Numbered from the stretch's first letter, positions 26,698 to 37,187 are shown. The stretch: 64,000 bases of DNA from Polaromonas sp. JS666 (GCF_900103405.1 NZ_FNHX01000001.1:124001-188000); one strand, 5' to 3'. The notes: generated by a model not told the origin, from the sequence alone. Numbers and translations: made by a program.

Positions 26698-27402
26698 TTA
26701 CATCAGCATGGTGTTGCGTATCAAACCGACGGCCAGGCCTTCGAGTTCAAACGGCTCACCGGGCTCGACCACAATGGTCTTGAAGTCGGGGTTTTCGGGC
26801 AAAAGCTCAATTAAGTTTTTATTGCGGCGAAAGCGCTTGACGGTGACTTCATCGCCGAGGCGGGCCACGACGATCTGGCCGTTCTTGGCTTCCTTCGCCT
26901 GTTTGACGGCCAGCAGGTCGCCGTCCATGATGCCGACGTCGCGCATGCTCATGCCGCGAACCTTGAGCAGGTAATCGGGCTGGCGCTGGAACAGGCCGCT
27001 TTCAAAATAATAGGTTTGTTCGATATGTTCCTGCGCGAGAATCGGGCTGCCAGCAGCAACCCGCCCTACCAGAGGTAGGGCGAGTTGGGCCAGGCTTTGC
27101 AACGGCAGGGAAAACTGTTTGGTGCGCGATTCGTTGATGGAGCGCAGGGTGTCGCCGCGCAGGCGTATGCCGCGGGAGGTGCCGCTGACGAGTTCAATGA
27201 CGCCTTTGCGGGCCAGCGCCTGCAGGTGTTCTTCGGCGGCATTGGCGGACTTGAAGCCCAGCTCGTTGGCGATTTCTGCGCGGGTGGGCGGTGCGCCGGT
27301 GCGCGCAATGGCGCTCTGGATCAGTTCCAGGATTTGTTGCTGGCGTGCCGTGAGCTTGGGACCTTCGGAGGGAAAATGCGGGAAATCGGCGAGGATGCTC
27401 AT
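26698..27402 (-). CDS. lexA: LexA SOS repressor/autoprotease
   Basis: Represses DNA-damage genes until RecA filaments trigger its self-cleavage. The 234 residues hold a winged-helix DNA-binding domain ([39 protein letters not shown]), the scissile bond Ala117-Gly118 (GRVAAGSPI), the nucleophile Ser152 (GMSMRDVG) and the general base Lys167 (LLAVKQ). About 30 residues longer than E. coli LexA, as often in betaproteobacteria. Two LexA boxes lie upstream, indicating autoregulation. Confidence 0.97.
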   Translation of the reverse strand: MSILADFPHFPSEGPKLTARQQQILELIQSAIARTGAPPTRAEIANELGFKSANAAEEHLQALARKGVIELVSGTSRGIRLRGDTLRSINESRTKQFSLPLQSLAQLALPLVGRVAAGSPILAQEHIEQTYYFESGLFQRQPDYLLKVRGMSMRDVGIMDGDLLAVKQAKEAKNGQIVVARLGDEVTVKRFRRNKNLIELLPENPDFKTIVVEPGEPFELEGLAVGLIRNTMLM

Positions 27403-27469
27403 GGCGGGACTCCTTGGTTCTTCAGTCAGGTCAAGAGGCCGGGGCTGTAACCCGTTTACCTGTATAGAC

Positions 27470-27504
27470 CTGTTTTAATATCCAGTACCTGTATTTTCAT
27501 CCAG
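27470..27504. promoter_or_regulatory. Tandem LexA (SOS) boxes
   Basis: CTGTTTTAATATCCAG (27470-27485) and CTGTATTTTCATCCAG (27489-27504) both fit CTG-N10-CAG, the core of the SOS box, spaced 19 bp centre to centre. They lie 68 bp before the lexA start and 28 bp before the divergent asparaginase start, so LexA may affect both. Confidence 0.85.
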
Positions 27505-27532
27505 TTTTTAAAAGATTGCAAGATCACTTTCC

Positions 27533-28477
27533 ATGCATCCTCAAAATATTGTGATTCTGGGCACCGGCGGCACGATTGCCGGCCGGGCCGCCAGCGTGTC
27601 GGACAACATCGGCTACACCGCCGCCCAGGTGGGCGTTGAAGAGCTGCTGGCCACGATCCCGGCTCTGGCGCAAGCCGGTTCAGTGCTCACCGAGCAGGTG
27701 GCCCAGGTGGACAGCAAGGACATGACTTTTGCTGTATGGGCCAAGCTGGCCGCGCGCGTCAGCCATTTCCTGGCGCAGCCCGATGTGCAGGGCATTGTCA
27801 TCACGCACGGCACCGATACGCTCGAAGAGACCGCTTTTTTCCTGCAGGCGCTGCTGGCGCCGGCCAAGCCCGTGGTGCTGACCTGCGCGATGCGCCCGGC
27901 CACGGCGCTGGTTCCCGACGGGCCGCAAAACCTGCTCGACGCCGTGGCCGTGGCGCGCCACGCGGGCGCGCAGGGCGTGGTCGCGGTATGCGCCGGCGTC
28001 ATCCACGGCGCAGCGGATGTGCAGAAGGTGCACACCTATAAGCTCGATCCTTTCAGTTCGGGCGATGCCGGCCCCATAGGCTATGTGGAGGAGGGCCAAC
28101 TGAGGCTGCTGCGCAACTGGCCCCAAGCCCAGGCGGGGCGCGCGCAGGCCGCCGCCAAAAGCATTGCCGGCCTGGCTGGCGCCGTGCCCCGTGTCGAAAT
28201 CATCATGAACCATGCCGGCGCCGGTGGCGCCATCGTGCAGGCTTTGCAGGCGCAGGGCGTGCAAGGCCTGGTGGTGGCCGGAACCGGCAACGGCAGCCTG
28301 CACCATGAGCTGCAGGCCGCCTTGCTCAAGGCCCAGGCCGACGGCATCAAGGTAATTCGCGCCAGCCGCTGCGCCGCGGGGCGGGTGCTGCCCACCCCAG
28401 CCGACGCGATTCCGGATTCGGAAGGCCTGAGCCCGGTCAAGGCCCGCGTGAGCCTGATCCTGCAGCTGCTGGCCTGA
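27533..28477 (+). CDS. L-asparaginase
   Basis: Hydrolyses asparagine to aspartate and ammonia, 314 residues. The first catalytic threonine is in ILGTGGTIAGRA (T12) and the second active-site segment is ITHGTDTLEETAFF; PFSSGDAGPIGYV and the C-terminal VIRASRCAAGRVL also fit. There is no signal peptide, so it is cytosolic. No clear ribosome site is visible. A GC-rich hairpin (28486-28514, arms GGGGCCGG/CCGGCCCC) follows the stop and may attenuate transcription into the peptidase gene. Confidence 0.9.
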   Translation: MHPQNIVILGTGGTIAGRAASVSDNIGYTAAQVGVEELLATIPALAQAGSVLTEQVAQVDSKDMTFAVWAKLAARVSHFLAQPDVQGIVITHGTDTLEETAFFLQALLAPAKPVVLTCAMRPATALVPDGPQNLLDAVAVARHAGAQGVVAVCAGVIHGAADVQKVHTYKLDPFSSGDAGPIGYVEEGQLRLLRNWPQAQAGRAQAAAKSIAGLAGAVPRVEIIMNHAGAGGAIVQALQAQGVQGLVVAGTGNGSLHHELQAALLKAQADGIKVIRASRCAAGRVLPTPADAIPDSEGLSPVKARVSLILQLLA

Positions 28478-28549
28478 ATCTCTCCGGGGCCGGTCGCACA
28501 GGCGTGCCGGCCCCGAACCTCCATTCTTTTTTGACCTCGCGGACACCCC

Positions 28550-30226
28550 ATGCAAACCCCGTATGAACTCGGCAACCAGAACCAGACCACCACTTGGGAG
28601 GCCTGCATCCGGTTTTATGACGCGCTGGCCCGGCGCTGCCCGACCGTGTTGCAGTTCTCGCAGATCGGCGTTTCCGATGCCGGCGTGCCCATCCACGCTG
28701 GCATCGTCAGCGCCGACGGCGTGTTTGATCGCGAGAAAATCCGACAGACGGGGCGCGCCGTCTTCTTCAACAACAACGGCATACACCCCGGCGAGCCCGA
28801 AGGCATAGACGCCTGCATGGCGCTGGTGCGCGACTTGTGCCTGGAGCCTGAACGCCTGGCCGCTCTGGGCACGACGGTCTACCTCTTTATCCCGGTCTAT
28901 AACGTTGACGGCAGCTGCAACCGGGGCGATACCAGCCGCGTCAACCAGGACGGGCCCGAGTCTTTCGGCTTTCGCGGCAACAGCCTGCACCTGGACCTGA
29001 ACCGCGACTTCATCAAGTGCGACAGCCTCAACGCGCAGCTGTTCAACCGCTTCTTCACGGCCTGGGACCCGGACGTGATGGTCGACACCCACACCTCCAA
29101 TGGTGCGGACTACAGCTACACCATGACGCTGATCCATACCCAGGCCGACAAGCTGGGCGGCGGCCTGGGCGCCTTCCTGCGGGACAGCATGCTGCCGGTG
29201 ATCTACCGCGGCATGGAAGAGCGCGGCTGGCCGACCTGCCCCTATGTGAACCCGGTGCAGGTGAGCCCGGACCAGGGGATTGCCGACTTCCTCGAGGTAC
29301 CGCGCTTTTCGACCGGCTATGCGGCGCTGCACCACACCATAGGTTTTATGCCGGAAACCCATATGCTCAAGCCGTTCAGGGACCGCTATGAGTCCATGCG
29401 CGCGCTGCTGGATGTGACGCTGGCGTTCACGGTAGCCAACGCGCCGCAAATCCAGGCGCTGCGGCGGCAGGCCCGGCAGGCGGCGGTCAGCAAGGCCCAT
29501 TGGCCGGTTCGCTGGAAGCTCGATGAGACCCGCCGTTCACGCCTGCGCTTCAAAGGCTACGCCGCGGTGCACTCGCCCAGCCTGCTGGGCAACTACCAGC
29601 GCCTGGCCTACGACAGGGACCAGCCCTGGGAGCGCGAGATCGATTACTTCACCCACTTTGCCGAGGAGGCTGTTGTGCGCGCACCGCGGGCCTACGTGAT
29701 TCCGCAGGCCTGGCGCGCGGTGGTTGAGCGCCTGGACTGGAACGGCGTTCGCATGGAGCGCCTCGCTGCCGCCCGCACGGTGCAGGCGCAGGTCAGCCGC
29801 ATCCAGGCCGTGCAAAGCCGGCCGGGCGCCTATGAAGGCCACATGTTCCACGACGAGCTCACGCTGGAAACCAGCCTGCAGGCCGTGGAACTGCAGGCCG
29901 GCGACTGGTGGCTGCCGATGAACCAGGAAAAGGCGCGTTATGCCGTCGAAACCCTGGAGCCGCAGGCGCACGACAGTTTTTTCCGCTGGGGGTTTTTCAA
30001 CAGCATCCTCGAAAAGAAGGAGTACTTCTCGGACTATGTGTTCGAAGACATGGCGCTGCAGCTGCTCAAGGACGAGCCCGAACTGCGCGCGCGCTTCGAG
30101 CAGTGGAAGGCGGCCAACCCGCAGCTGCTGTCCGACCCCAAGCAGGTGCTGGGTTTTATCTTCGAGAACTGCGCGCGTTATGCCGAGCCGCAATGGCGGC
30201 GCTACCCGGTACTGTCGATTTTTTGA
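28550..30226 (+). CDS. M14-family zinc carboxypeptidase-like protein
   Basis: 558 residues, cytosolic by appearance. The M14 zinc ligands are visible as H-x-x-E in NGIHPGEPEGID and the later His in MVDTHTSNGADYSY; the substrate-Arg region is LHLDLNRDFIKCD. A C-terminal domain of about 250 residues extends beyond the usual peptidase fold. Family enzymes remove C-terminal amino acids or deacylate; the true substrate here is unknown. It is 72 bp downstream of the asparaginase gene and may be in the same operon. Confidence 0.85.
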   Translation: MQTPYELGNQNQTTTWEACIRFYDALARRCPTVLQFSQIGVSDAGVPIHAGIVSADGVFDREKIRQTGRAVFFNNNGIHPGEPEGIDACMALVRDLCLEPERLAALGTTVYLFIPVYNVDGSCNRGDTSRVNQDGPESFGFRGNSLHLDLNRDFIKCDSLNAQLFNRFFTAWDPDVMVDTHTSNGADYSYTMTLIHTQADKLGGGLGAFLRDSMLPVIYRGMEERGWPTCPYVNPVQVSPDQGIADFLEVPRFSTGYAALHHTIGFMPETHMLKPFRDRYESMRALLDVTLAFTVANAPQIQALRRQARQAAVSKAHWPVRWKLDETRRSRLRFKGYAAVHSPSLLGNYQRLAYDRDQPWEREIDYFTHFAEEAVVRAPRAYVIPQAWRAVVERLDWNGVRMERLAAARTVQAQVSRIQAVQSRPGAYEGHMFHDELTLETSLQAVELQAGDWWLPMNQEKARYAVETLEPQAHDSFFRWGFFNSILEKKEYFSDYVFEDMALQLLKDEPELRARFEQWKAANPQLLSDPKQVLGFIFENCARYAEPQWRRYPVLSIF

Positions 30227-30235
30227 GGCGCCATG

Positions 30236-30264
30236 AAAAAAGCCGTCGCAAGGACGGCTTTTTT
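30236..30264. terminator. Bidirectional terminator between the M14 gene and adk
   Basis: AAAAAAGCCGTC, loop GCAAG, GACGGCTTTTTT: a perfect 12-bp stem with T runs on both strands, placed between two convergent genes. Confidence 0.95.
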
Positions 30265-30281
30265 GCGGGCCAGCGGGCTGC

Positions 30282-30953
<672 letters not shown>

Positions 30954-31129
30954 TTATGAATTCGTGAAGTCAGCCCCAGGCCGGCGCGCCGGTCACCCGC
31001 TGGGGTTGCTTGGCAGGTGTGAAGGGCTGCCAGCACGTCCTGCAGGCCTTCCACTTGCGTTTTTCCCAAGGATAGCACGCACCCCTGACAGCAACTTACA
31101 GGGCGGGGCTTTGCCGGCGGGGCGCGCGC

Positions 31130-31888
31130 TCAGGAAAACAGCTTGCGGGCGCGGTCCAGGTCTTCGGCCGTGTCCACGCCCGGGCCTGGCGCGTCGTCGG
31201 TGATGTGCACCGCGATGCGGTGGCCGTGCCACAGGGCGCGCAGCTGCTCGAGCTGCTCCAGCTGCTCCAGCGGCGCCTGGGGAAGGAGGGGGAACTCGCG
31301 CAGAAAGCCCACGCGGTAGCCGTAGATGCCGACATGGCGCAGCGGCTTGGGCAGCTTGCTGCCGGTGTCCCACCAGGCTTTGCCGGCGAAGTCGCGGCCC
31401 GCCGGAATCGGCGAGCGGCTGAAGTAAAGCGCGGTGTGGCGGGCATCGAGCACCACCTTGACCACATTCGGGTTCTGCAGGTCGGCCAATTGGTCGATGG
31501 AATGCGCGGCGGTGCTCATGGCGCAGTCAGGGCGCTCGCCCAGCAGGTGCGCCACGGCGTTGATCAGCGCCGGGTCTATCAGCGGCTCGTCGCCCTGGAC
31601 GTTGACCACGATGTCCCCGTCCGCCAGGCCCAGCACGCCGCAGGCCTCGGCCAGCCGGTCGCTGCCGCTGGGGTGGTCGGCGCGGGTCAGCACGGCCGCG
31701 ACGCCAAAGGCCGCGCATTTTTCAATGATCTCGTTGCTGTCGGTTGCCACCACGGTGCGCAGGGCCGAGCTTTGCATGGCGCGCTGCGCCACGCGCACGA
31801 CCATGGGCGCGCCGCCTATGTCGGCCAGGGGTTTGTTGGGCAGGCGGGTGGAGGCCAGCCGCGCCGGGATCAGGACGGTAAAGCTCAC
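31130..31888 (-). CDS. kdsB: CMP-KDO synthetase
   Basis: 3-deoxy-manno-octulosonate cytidylyltransferase activates KDO for lipopolysaccharide core synthesis. 252 residues with the nucleotide loop [20 protein letters not shown] and INPALINAV-like, [24 protein letters not shown] segments. Its start overlaps the trm112 stop by four bases, in the lipid A gene group lpxK-trm112-kdsB-adk. Confidence 0.96.
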   Translation of the reverse strand: MSFTVLIPARLASTRLPNKPLADIGGAPMVVRVAQRAMQSSALRTVVATDSNEIIEKCAAFGVAAVLTRADHPSGSDRLAEACGVLGLADGDIVVNVQGDEPLIDPALINAVAHLLGERPDCAMSTAAHSIDQLADLQNPNVVKVVLDARHTALYFSRSPIPAGRDFAGKAWWDTGSKLPKPLRHVGIYGYRVGFLREFPLLPQAPLEQLEQLEQLRALWHGHRIAVHITDDAPGPGVDTAEDLDRARKLFS

Positions 31889-32067
31889 AGGCCCAGCTCT
31901 TCGTCTGTCAGGGTACGCGCTTCATTCTCGAGCAGCACCGGCAGGCCGTCGCGCACGGGATACGCCAGCCGGGCGCTGCGGGAGACAAGCTCCTGTTTTT
32001 CCCGGTCGTAATCGAGCGGCCCTTTGGTCACGGGGCAGACCAGCAGTTCAAGCAATTTGGTGTCCAT
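31885..32067 (-). CDS. Trm112 family protein (YcaR-like)
   Basis: A 60-residue protein, [20 protein letters not shown] and onward, a typical bacterial Trm112 (DUF343) zinc-ribbon-like protein; only one Cys (CPVTKG) remains. The start at 32067 is chosen over a longer frame because family members begin at this motif. It overlaps lpxK by 20 bp and kdsB by 4 bp. Family members activate methyltransferases in eukaryotes; the bacterial role is unclear. Confidence 0.9.
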   Translation of the reverse strand: MDTKLLELLVCPVTKGPLDYDREKQELVSRSARLAYPVRDGLPVLLENEARTLTDEELGL

Positions 32068-33079
32068 GCTTCGATGGTACTGGAGAAAGCAGGGGCGCCA
32101 GCAGCGCATCGAAGGCGGCGAAAAAGGCCGGCTCCGGCGAAAACACCAGCGGCACGGCCAGCAGGTCCAGCCCGGCGGCGGCAGGCAGGGCAAACAGCTT
32201 GATGGCGTCTTTTTCGGTGCACAGCACGGTGCGTCCTTGCAGCCCGGCCAGGTCGGCCTCGCTGAATTGATGGTGGTCGGGCAGGGCGATGCAGGCCTCC
32301 AGCATCAGGCCGCGGTCCCTGAGCATGCTGAAAAACGCCTGTGGGTTGGCGATGCCCGCCAGCGCCGTCACCGGCCGGCCGCGCAAGCCGTCCAGCGCAA
32401 GCTGCCCGCCATCGGCCGACCAGGCGTCGCCAGCCAGTTGCCGGCTGGATTGGAAGCCGTCGAAGGCGGGGCGCTGCCCGGTATGCAGCACCAGGTCCAG
32501 GCCCTGGCGCTGGCGCGCGGGCCAGGGTTCGCGCAGCGGGCCCGCCGGCAGCAGCCAGCCATTGCCCGTGCCGCGGTCGTCAAATGCGGCGATCTCGAGG
32601 TCGCGCTGCAGGGCGTAGTGCTGCAGGCCGTCATCGCAGATCACCACGGTGGTTTCGGGGTGAGCGGCAAGCAAGGCCCGCAGGGCTTGCGTGCGCTGCC
32701 TGGCGACAAAAACCGGCGCACCGGTGAGCCGGTGGATCAGGGCCGGCTCGTCGCCTGTTTGCGAGGGCGACGCGGTGGGCGTGACCTCCATGCAATCGGA
32801 AGCTGTGCGCCCATAGCCGCGCGACACCACACCCACGGCCACCCGCTGCGCCTGCAAGTGCCTGACCAGGGCGATCACCAGGGGGGTTTTGCCGGCGCCG
32901 CCGGCGATCACATTGCCGACTACCACGACGGGAACCCTGAAGCGCTCGGAGCGCAGGACGCCGCGGCGGTACAGCCCACGGCGCAGGCGCACCAACACGC
33001 CGTAGCACTGCGCCAGCGGCCAGAGCAGGCATGCCAGCATTCCACGGCTGAGCCAGGCGTTTTGCAGGAGGTGTTTCAC
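32048..33079 (-). CDS. lpxK: Tetraacyldisaccharide 4-prime-kinase
   Basis: Phosphorylates the lipid A disaccharide at the inner membrane, 343 residues. There is an N-terminal membrane-associated helix ([19 protein letters not shown]), the P-loop [29 protein letters not shown] and [15 protein letters not shown] with the catalytic Asp-Asp. Part of a tightly packed group exbB-exbD-lpxK-trm112-kdsB-adk. Confidence 0.95.
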   Translation of the reverse strand: MKHLLQNAWLSRGMLACLLWPLAQCYGVLVRLRRGLYRRGVLRSERFRVPVVVVGNVIAGGAGKTPLVIALVRHLQAQRVAVGVVSRGYGRTASDCMEVTPTASPSQTGDEPALIHRLTGAPVFVARQRTQALRALLAAHPETTVVICDDGLQHYALQRDLEIAAFDDRGTGNGWLLPAGPLREPWPARQRQGLDLVLHTGQRPAFDGFQSSRQLAGDAWSADGGQLALDGLRGRPVTALAGIANPQAFFSMLRDRGLMLEACIALPDHHQFSEADLAGLQGRTVLCTEKDAIKLFALPAAAGLDLLAVPLVFSPEPAFFAAFDALLAPLLSPVPSKHGHQIA

Positions 33080-33127
33080 GGCCGTTTCGCGGGGAAGGGC
33101 GGCTGTCGGGGCCGGGAAAGCCGGGGC

Positions 33128-33556
33128 TTATTTCGCCCCGGCCATCGCGGCGCTCTGGGTGGCAAAGGTGATTTGCGTGAGGCCCTGGCGGCGCGCCGCT
33201 TCCATGACGGTGATGACCGCCTGGTGCGTGGCGCTGGCATCGGCGCTGATGATGATGACGCTCTCCTTGCCGGCCTTGGCCGCCTCGGTCAGCGCGGCGC
33301 CCAGCGCCTCTATGCCCCGGCCCTGCACCAGGGTCTTGTTGACCATGTAGCGGCCGTCGCTGCTCACGGCGACGATGACTTCCTTGGGATAGTCGCGCTG
33401 CTGCTCGGCATCGGCCACCGGCAGCTTGACCTGCAGCTCGGTGAACTTGCTGTAGGTGGTGGACAGCATCAGGAAGATCAGCACCACGAGCAGCACGTCG
33501 ATGAAGGGGATCAGGTTGATCTCCGGCTCATCATGGGGATGCGGGCGGAAGTTCAT
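33128..33556 (-). CDS. exbD: ExbD/TolR biopolymer transport protein
   Basis: 142 residues with one N-terminal membrane helix INLIPFIDVLLVVLIFLMLS carrying the conserved Asp (D20) that conducts protons, followed by a periplasmic domain. With ExbB it energises TonB-dependent outer-membrane uptake. No tonB gene adjoins. Overlaps exbB by four bases. Confidence 0.93.
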   Translation of the reverse strand: MNFRPHPHDEPEINLIPFIDVLLVVLIFLMLSTTYSKFTELQVKLPVADAEQQRDYPKEVIVAVSSDGRYMVNKTLVQGRGIEALGAALTEAAKAGKESVIIISADASATHQAVITVMEAARRQGLTQITFATQSAAMAGAK

Positions 33557-34191
33557 TTTCGGAGCGTGTTGAGATGGCGCACGAAGCGCTCGGCGGCCAG
33601 TTCCATGGTCAGCAGGTAGCCGTCCACGCGGGCCCGGAAGTAGCGCCAGAAGATCAGCGCCGGAATCGCCACCATCAGGCCGAAAGCCGTGTTGTAGAGG
33701 GCGATCGAAATACCTTGCGCGAGCTGCGCCGGATTGCCGCCACCCGCGCCGCCGACACCACCGCCGCCGCCCTGGGAGCCGAAGATTTCAATCATGCCGA
33801 TCACCGTGCCCAGCAGGCCCAGCAGCGGCGCGGCGGAGGCGATGGTCGCCAGGGCCGCCAGGTAGCGCTCCAGCTTGTGCGCCGCCTGGCGCCCCGCGCC
33901 TTCCAGGATGGAGCGCAGGTCGTCCTCACTGATGCGCGGGTTGCTGTTCAGCGCGCGAAAGCCGCTGGCCAGCACTTCGCCGAGCACCGAGTTCTGTTCG
34001 AGCTGCGCCACGACGTCGGGCGAAGGAATGGAAGCGCGGGAGACGGTGATGGCTTCGTCAAGCAGTTTGGGAGGGGCGACTTTACGGATTTTGAGGCTGG
34101 TGAAACGCTCGATAACCAGGGCAAGAGCCAAGACGGAACAGGCAACCAAGGGCCAGATCGGCCAGCCTGCGGCTTGTATGATCGAAAACAA
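33553..34191 (-). CDS. exbB: ExbB/MotA/TolQ proton-channel protein
   Basis: 212 residues, three membrane helices; family motifs GAGRQAAHKLERYLAALATI and LGLLGTVIGMIEIFGS, plus a glycine-rich stretch QGGGGGVGGAGGG between helices 2 and 3. The start at 34191 is a TTG codon with GGAG eight bases before it; no in-frame ATG lies nearby. It heads the exbB-exbD-lpxK group. A Tol role is less likely because tolR/tolA/tolB are absent. Confidence 0.92.
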   Translation of the reverse strand: MFSIIQAAGWPIWPLVACSVLALALVIERFTSLKIRKVAPPKLLDEAITVSRASIPSPDVVAQLEQNSVLGEVLASGFRALNSNPRISEDDLRSILEGAGRQAAHKLERYLAALATIASAAPLLGLLGTVIGMIEIFGSQGGGGGVGGAGGGNPAQLAQGISIALYNTAFGLMVAIPALIFWRYFRARVDGYLLTMELAAERFVRHLNTLRK

Positions 34192-34535
34192 TGCACATCT
34201 CCAAGCAGATAATTTGTGGTGGATTATGGCTTACAGATACTGCAGTGCCGCATGGCGCGCGGCACATCGCGCATGAATGTTTTCAAGATGCTGTTTTTGT
34301 CGGACATAGCCCACAGAACTTGTGGATAACTTTGTGAGCAAGTAAGGGCGATGCGCCCTCCAAGCCGCGCCAAATCGCGGATATGACAGAACGATGAAAA
34401 TTTGAGCAGAATTAAGTTATTCAAAATCAATGAGTTACACGAATTTATCGCGCCGTCCGCAGGAAACAGGGTCTTGCGCCCACGCGGGACGGCGCTCTGT
34501 GGAGTACTACCCCCGACAAATCAAGGGGTTTAGCC
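34192..34535. other. 344-bp AT-richer intergenic region between exbB and xseA
   Basis: Noncoding spacer between divergent genes, clearly AT-richer than its surroundings, so promoters for both sides are expected here. It contains one perfect DnaA box (TGTGGATAA, 34321-34329). I saw no convincing Fur box, no small gene and no RNA structure. AAGGGG lies just before the xseA ATG. Confidence 0.6.
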
Positions 34536-35855
34536 ATGTTTGAGCCAGCCGCGCGTTCCGAGAGGCCTTTTCCGGCGGGACGCGAGGCCGGTGTGCGTAT
34601 CTGGCCAGTGGGCTCCTTGCTGCGCGCGATCGCCGACAGCCTGGAGGCGCGCTTCAACCCGGTCGCCGTGCAGGGCGAAATCAGCGGCTTTTCCCGCGCC
34701 GCCAGCGGGCACTGCTACTTTTCCCTCAAGGATGAACAAGGCCAGATTCGCTGCGCCATGTTTCGCCGCGCGGCCGGTTTGCTCGACTTCGCCCCGCGCG
34801 ACGGCCAACTGGTGGAACTGCGAGGCCGCCTGGGCGTGTACGAGCCGCGCGGCGAACTGCAACTGGTGGTGGAATCCATGCGGCAGGCCGGGCAGGGCAA
34901 TCTGTTCGAGCAATTCCTGCAGCTCAAGGCCAAACTGGAGGCCGAGGGACTTTTTGACCCGGGCCGCAAACGCCCCTTGCCCCTGCTGCCGCGCGCTATC
35001 GGCCTGGTCACCTCGCTGGGCGCCGCGGCCCTGCACGACGTGGCGACCGCGCTGCAGCGGCGCGTGCCGCACATCCCCGTGGTGATTTACCCGGCCAGCG
35101 TGCAGGGCGGGCAGGCCGCGGGCGAGTTGCGCGAGGCCCTGCACAAGGCCTACCAGAGGCGCGGCCAGGACCGGGTTGACGTGCTGCTGCTGGTGCGCGG
35201 CGGCGGCGCGATGGAAGACCTGTGGGCCTTCAACGACGAACAACTCGCGCGGGCCATTGTGGCTTCGCCGGTCCCAGTCATCAGCGGTGTGGGTCATGAA
35301 ACCGATTTCACGATTGCCGATTTTTGCGCCGACGTGCGCGCGCCCACGCCTACCGCCGCGGCCGAGCTCTGCGCCCAGCCGCAAAGCATCTGGCTGGGGG
35401 CGCTGGCGCTGGCTTTGTCGCGCCTGCAAAACGGCGTGGACCGGCAACTGCAGTCGCACAACCAGCGCCTGGACTGGGCCGCGTCCCGGGTCAGCCGGCC
35501 CTCCCACCTGGTGACGCGCCAGCATGCGCGGTTGGCCGGCCTGGGGCAAGGCTTGAACCACGCCGTGCGTTCGGCCCTGCAGCACGAGCGGCTGAGGCTG
35601 CAATCCCTGGCGGGCGACTTCCCGCGCGAGGTGCAAGGAAACCTGCTGCGCGGCCGACAGCGCCTGGAGCGCGCGCAGCTGCGGCTGGAACTGCTGGACC
35701 CCAAACTGGTCCTCAAGCGAGGCTACGCCTGGCTGGCCGACCTGCAGGGACAGCCGATCACCAGCCCCGAGAACACGCATGAAGGCCAGCCCGTGCGCGC
35801 TACCCTTGCCGGCGGCGAGGTCGATTTGACCGTCACGGCGCGCCGGCTGATTTAG
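34536..35855 (+). CDS. xseA: Exodeoxyribonuclease VII large subunit
   Basis: Catalytic subunit of ExoVII, which degrades single-stranded DNA from both ends. 439 residues: an N-terminal OB-fold (NPVAVQGEISGFSRAASGHCYFSLKDE split across strands), the nuclease domain with LPRAIGLVTSLGAAALHDV, LLLVRGGGAMEDLWAFNDE and VISGVGHETDFTIADF, then a helical region and the end LKRGYAWL. The small subunit XseB is not in the window. sodB follows on the same strand after 81 bp. Confidence 0.96.
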   Translation: MFEPAARSERPFPAGREAGVRIWPVGSLLRAIADSLEARFNPVAVQGEISGFSRAASGHCYFSLKDEQGQIRCAMFRRAAGLLDFAPRDGQLVELRGRLGVYEPRGELQLVVESMRQAGQGNLFEQFLQLKAKLEAEGLFDPGRKRPLPLLPRAIGLVTSLGAAALHDVATALQRRVPHIPVVIYPASVQGGQAAGELREALHKAYQRRGQDRVDVLLLVRGGGAMEDLWAFNDEQLARAIVASPVPVISGVGHETDFTIADFCADVRAPTPTAAAELCAQPQSIWLGALALALSRLQNGVDRQLQSHNQRLDWAASRVSRPSHLVTRQHARLAGLGQGLNHAVRSALQHERLRLQSLAGDFPREVQGNLLRGRQRLERAQLRLELLDPKLVLKRGYAWLADLQGQPITSPENTHEGQPVRATLAGGEVDLTVTARRLI

Positions 35856-35936
35856 TTTTTACAATGGTCCGGACAGTGTTCGCAACCGCGTTCACAATCG
35901 TCCAACAACAGTTTATTCATCACCACGAGGAAAATC

Positions 35937-36518
35937 ATGGAACACAAGCTCCCACCACTCCCTTACCCGATCGACGCATTGGCGCCGCATTACAGCCAGG
36001 AAGCCTTTGAGTACCACCATGGCAAGCACCACAACGCTTACGTGGTGAACCTCAACAACCTGCAAAAAGGCACCGAGTTCGAATCCATGACGCTCGAAGA
36101 GATCGTCAAAAAATCCAGCGGCGGCGTCTACAACAACGCGGCCCAGATCTGGAACCACACCTTTTTCTGGAACTGCATGAAGCCCGCCGGCGGCGGCGAA
36201 CCCGGCGGTGCGCTGGCTGCGGCCATCAACGCCAAATTCGGCTCTTACGCCGCTTTCAAGGAAGCCTTCGTCAAATCAGCCGTGGGCAATTTCGGCTCCG
36301 GCTGGACCTGGCTGGTCAAGAAAGCCGACGGCACCGTGGACATCGTCAACACCGGCCCGGCTGGCACCCCGCTGACCACCGCCGACAAGGCCTTGCTGAC
36401 GGTGGACGTCTGGGAACACGCCTACTACATCGACTACCGCAACCTGCGCCCCAAATTCGTGGAAACCTTCCTGTCCAACCTGGTCAACTGGAGCTTCGCG
36501 GAAGCCAACTTCGCCTGA
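35937..36518 (+). CDS. sodB: Iron superoxide dismutase
   Basis: Dismutes superoxide in the cytosol, 193 residues. Metal ligands are in [13 protein letters not shown] (His27), WNHTFFWN (His74) and [11 protein letters not shown] (Asp and His). The iron rather than manganese type is indicated by [13 protein letters not shown] and GSGWTWLV. Strong terminator just downstream; good ribosome site (ACGAGGAAAATC). Confidence 0.96.
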   Translation: MEHKLPPLPYPIDALAPHYSQEAFEYHHGKHHNAYVVNLNNLQKGTEFESMTLEEIVKKSSGGVYNNAAQIWNHTFFWNCMKPAGGGEPGGALAAAINAKFGSYAAFKEAFVKSAVGNFGSGWTWLVKKADGTVDIVNTGPAGTPLTTADKALLTVDVWEHAYYIDYRNLRPKFVETFLSNLVNWSFAEANFA

Positions 36519-36545
36519 TCGAGGCTTGCGGCGCTTCCAGCGCCC

Positions 36546-36577
36546 AAAAAAAAGCCGGCTTCAAGCCGGCTTTTTTT
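36546..36577. terminator. Terminator after sodB
   Basis: An A-run, then GCCGGCTT, C, AAGCCGGC and a T7 run; symmetrical, so it can stop transcription of sodB and of the convergent DUF192 gene. Confidence 0.93.
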
Positions 36578-36597
36578 GTTTTGGGCGAACGGAAAAA

Positions 36598-37107
36598 TCA
36601 GCGCCTGGCCTCAAAAATGGGGCCGCCCAGCTTGCTGCCGGCCTTGATGCCTTTTTTCGCGAACCAGCCCTTGTTCATTTCCAGCACATAGCGCACCGGC
36701 TGGGCCGAGCAGTGGGCATCCGTGGTCTGCGGCTTCATGTCGGCCAGGTTCACGATGGTGCCGTCGTCCGCCACAAAGGCCGCCGTCAGGGGCAGCAGGG
36801 TGTTTTTCATCCAGAAGCACTGCTGGCTGGCCTGCTCGAACACAAAGATCATGCCTTCCTGCTGCGGCATCTCCTTGCGGAACATCAGGCCGATTTGACG
36901 CTGCTCGGGCGTGATGGCCACCTGTGCATCAATCAGGTGCATGCCGGCCGACAGCTTGACGCGCTGCAGGTTCATCTGCGGGCCGTCCTGGGACCAGGCG
37001 CACAGCGGGGAGAGCAGGGCGGCCAGGGCAAAAGTGCCGGCCAGGGCCCGAAATGCCTTGCCCAAAGAGAAGGCGCCAGGGGTTGGAAACATAGAATCAC
37101 CACGCAT
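36598..37107 (-). CDS. Secreted DUF192 protein
   Basis: 169 residues: a signal peptide (ALAGTFALAALLSPLCAWSQ) followed by a DUF192 domain with the family segments IGLMFRKEMPQQEGMIFVFE, QCFWMKNTLLPLTAAFV and YVLEMNKGWFAKKGIKAGSK. Members are small secreted beta-barrel proteins of unknown activity. It ends against sodB tail-to-tail. The first ATG at 37107 is kept; ATG six codons later is an alternative. Confidence 0.87.
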   Translation of the reverse strand: MRGDSMFPTPGAFSLGKAFRALAGTFALAALLSPLCAWSQDGPQMNLQRVKLSAGMHLIDAQVAITPEQRQIGLMFRKEMPQQEGMIFVFEQASQQCFWMKNTLLPLTAAFVADDGTIVNLADMKPQTTDAHCSAQPVRYVLEMNKGWFAKKGIKAGSKLGGPIFEARR

Positions 37108-37141
37108 GAAGTTGACCTGCCAGCATAAACGACGCGCATAA

Positions 37142-37168
37142 AAAATGCCCGCACGCGGCGGGCATTTT
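37142..37168 (-). terminator. Terminator of the Ala/Lys-rich protein gene
   Basis: On the minus strand AAAATGCCCGC, a five-base loop and GCGGGCATTTT form an 11-bp stem followed by further T residues; it lies 20 bp past the stop codon at 37188. Confidence 0.9.
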
Positions 37169-37187
37169 GACCGAAGTCACCAGGAAT

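Noticed and set aside
34192..34260. Fur box upstream of exbB
   Set aside because: No stretch close to the GATAATGATAATCATTATC consensus was found on either strand.
34321..34329. Perfect DnaA box TGTGGATAA in an AT-rich intergenic region, as a sign of a replication origin
   Set aside because: Only one box was seen, with no cluster, and no dnaA, dnaN, rpmH or repA gene nearby. A single nonamer can occur by chance.
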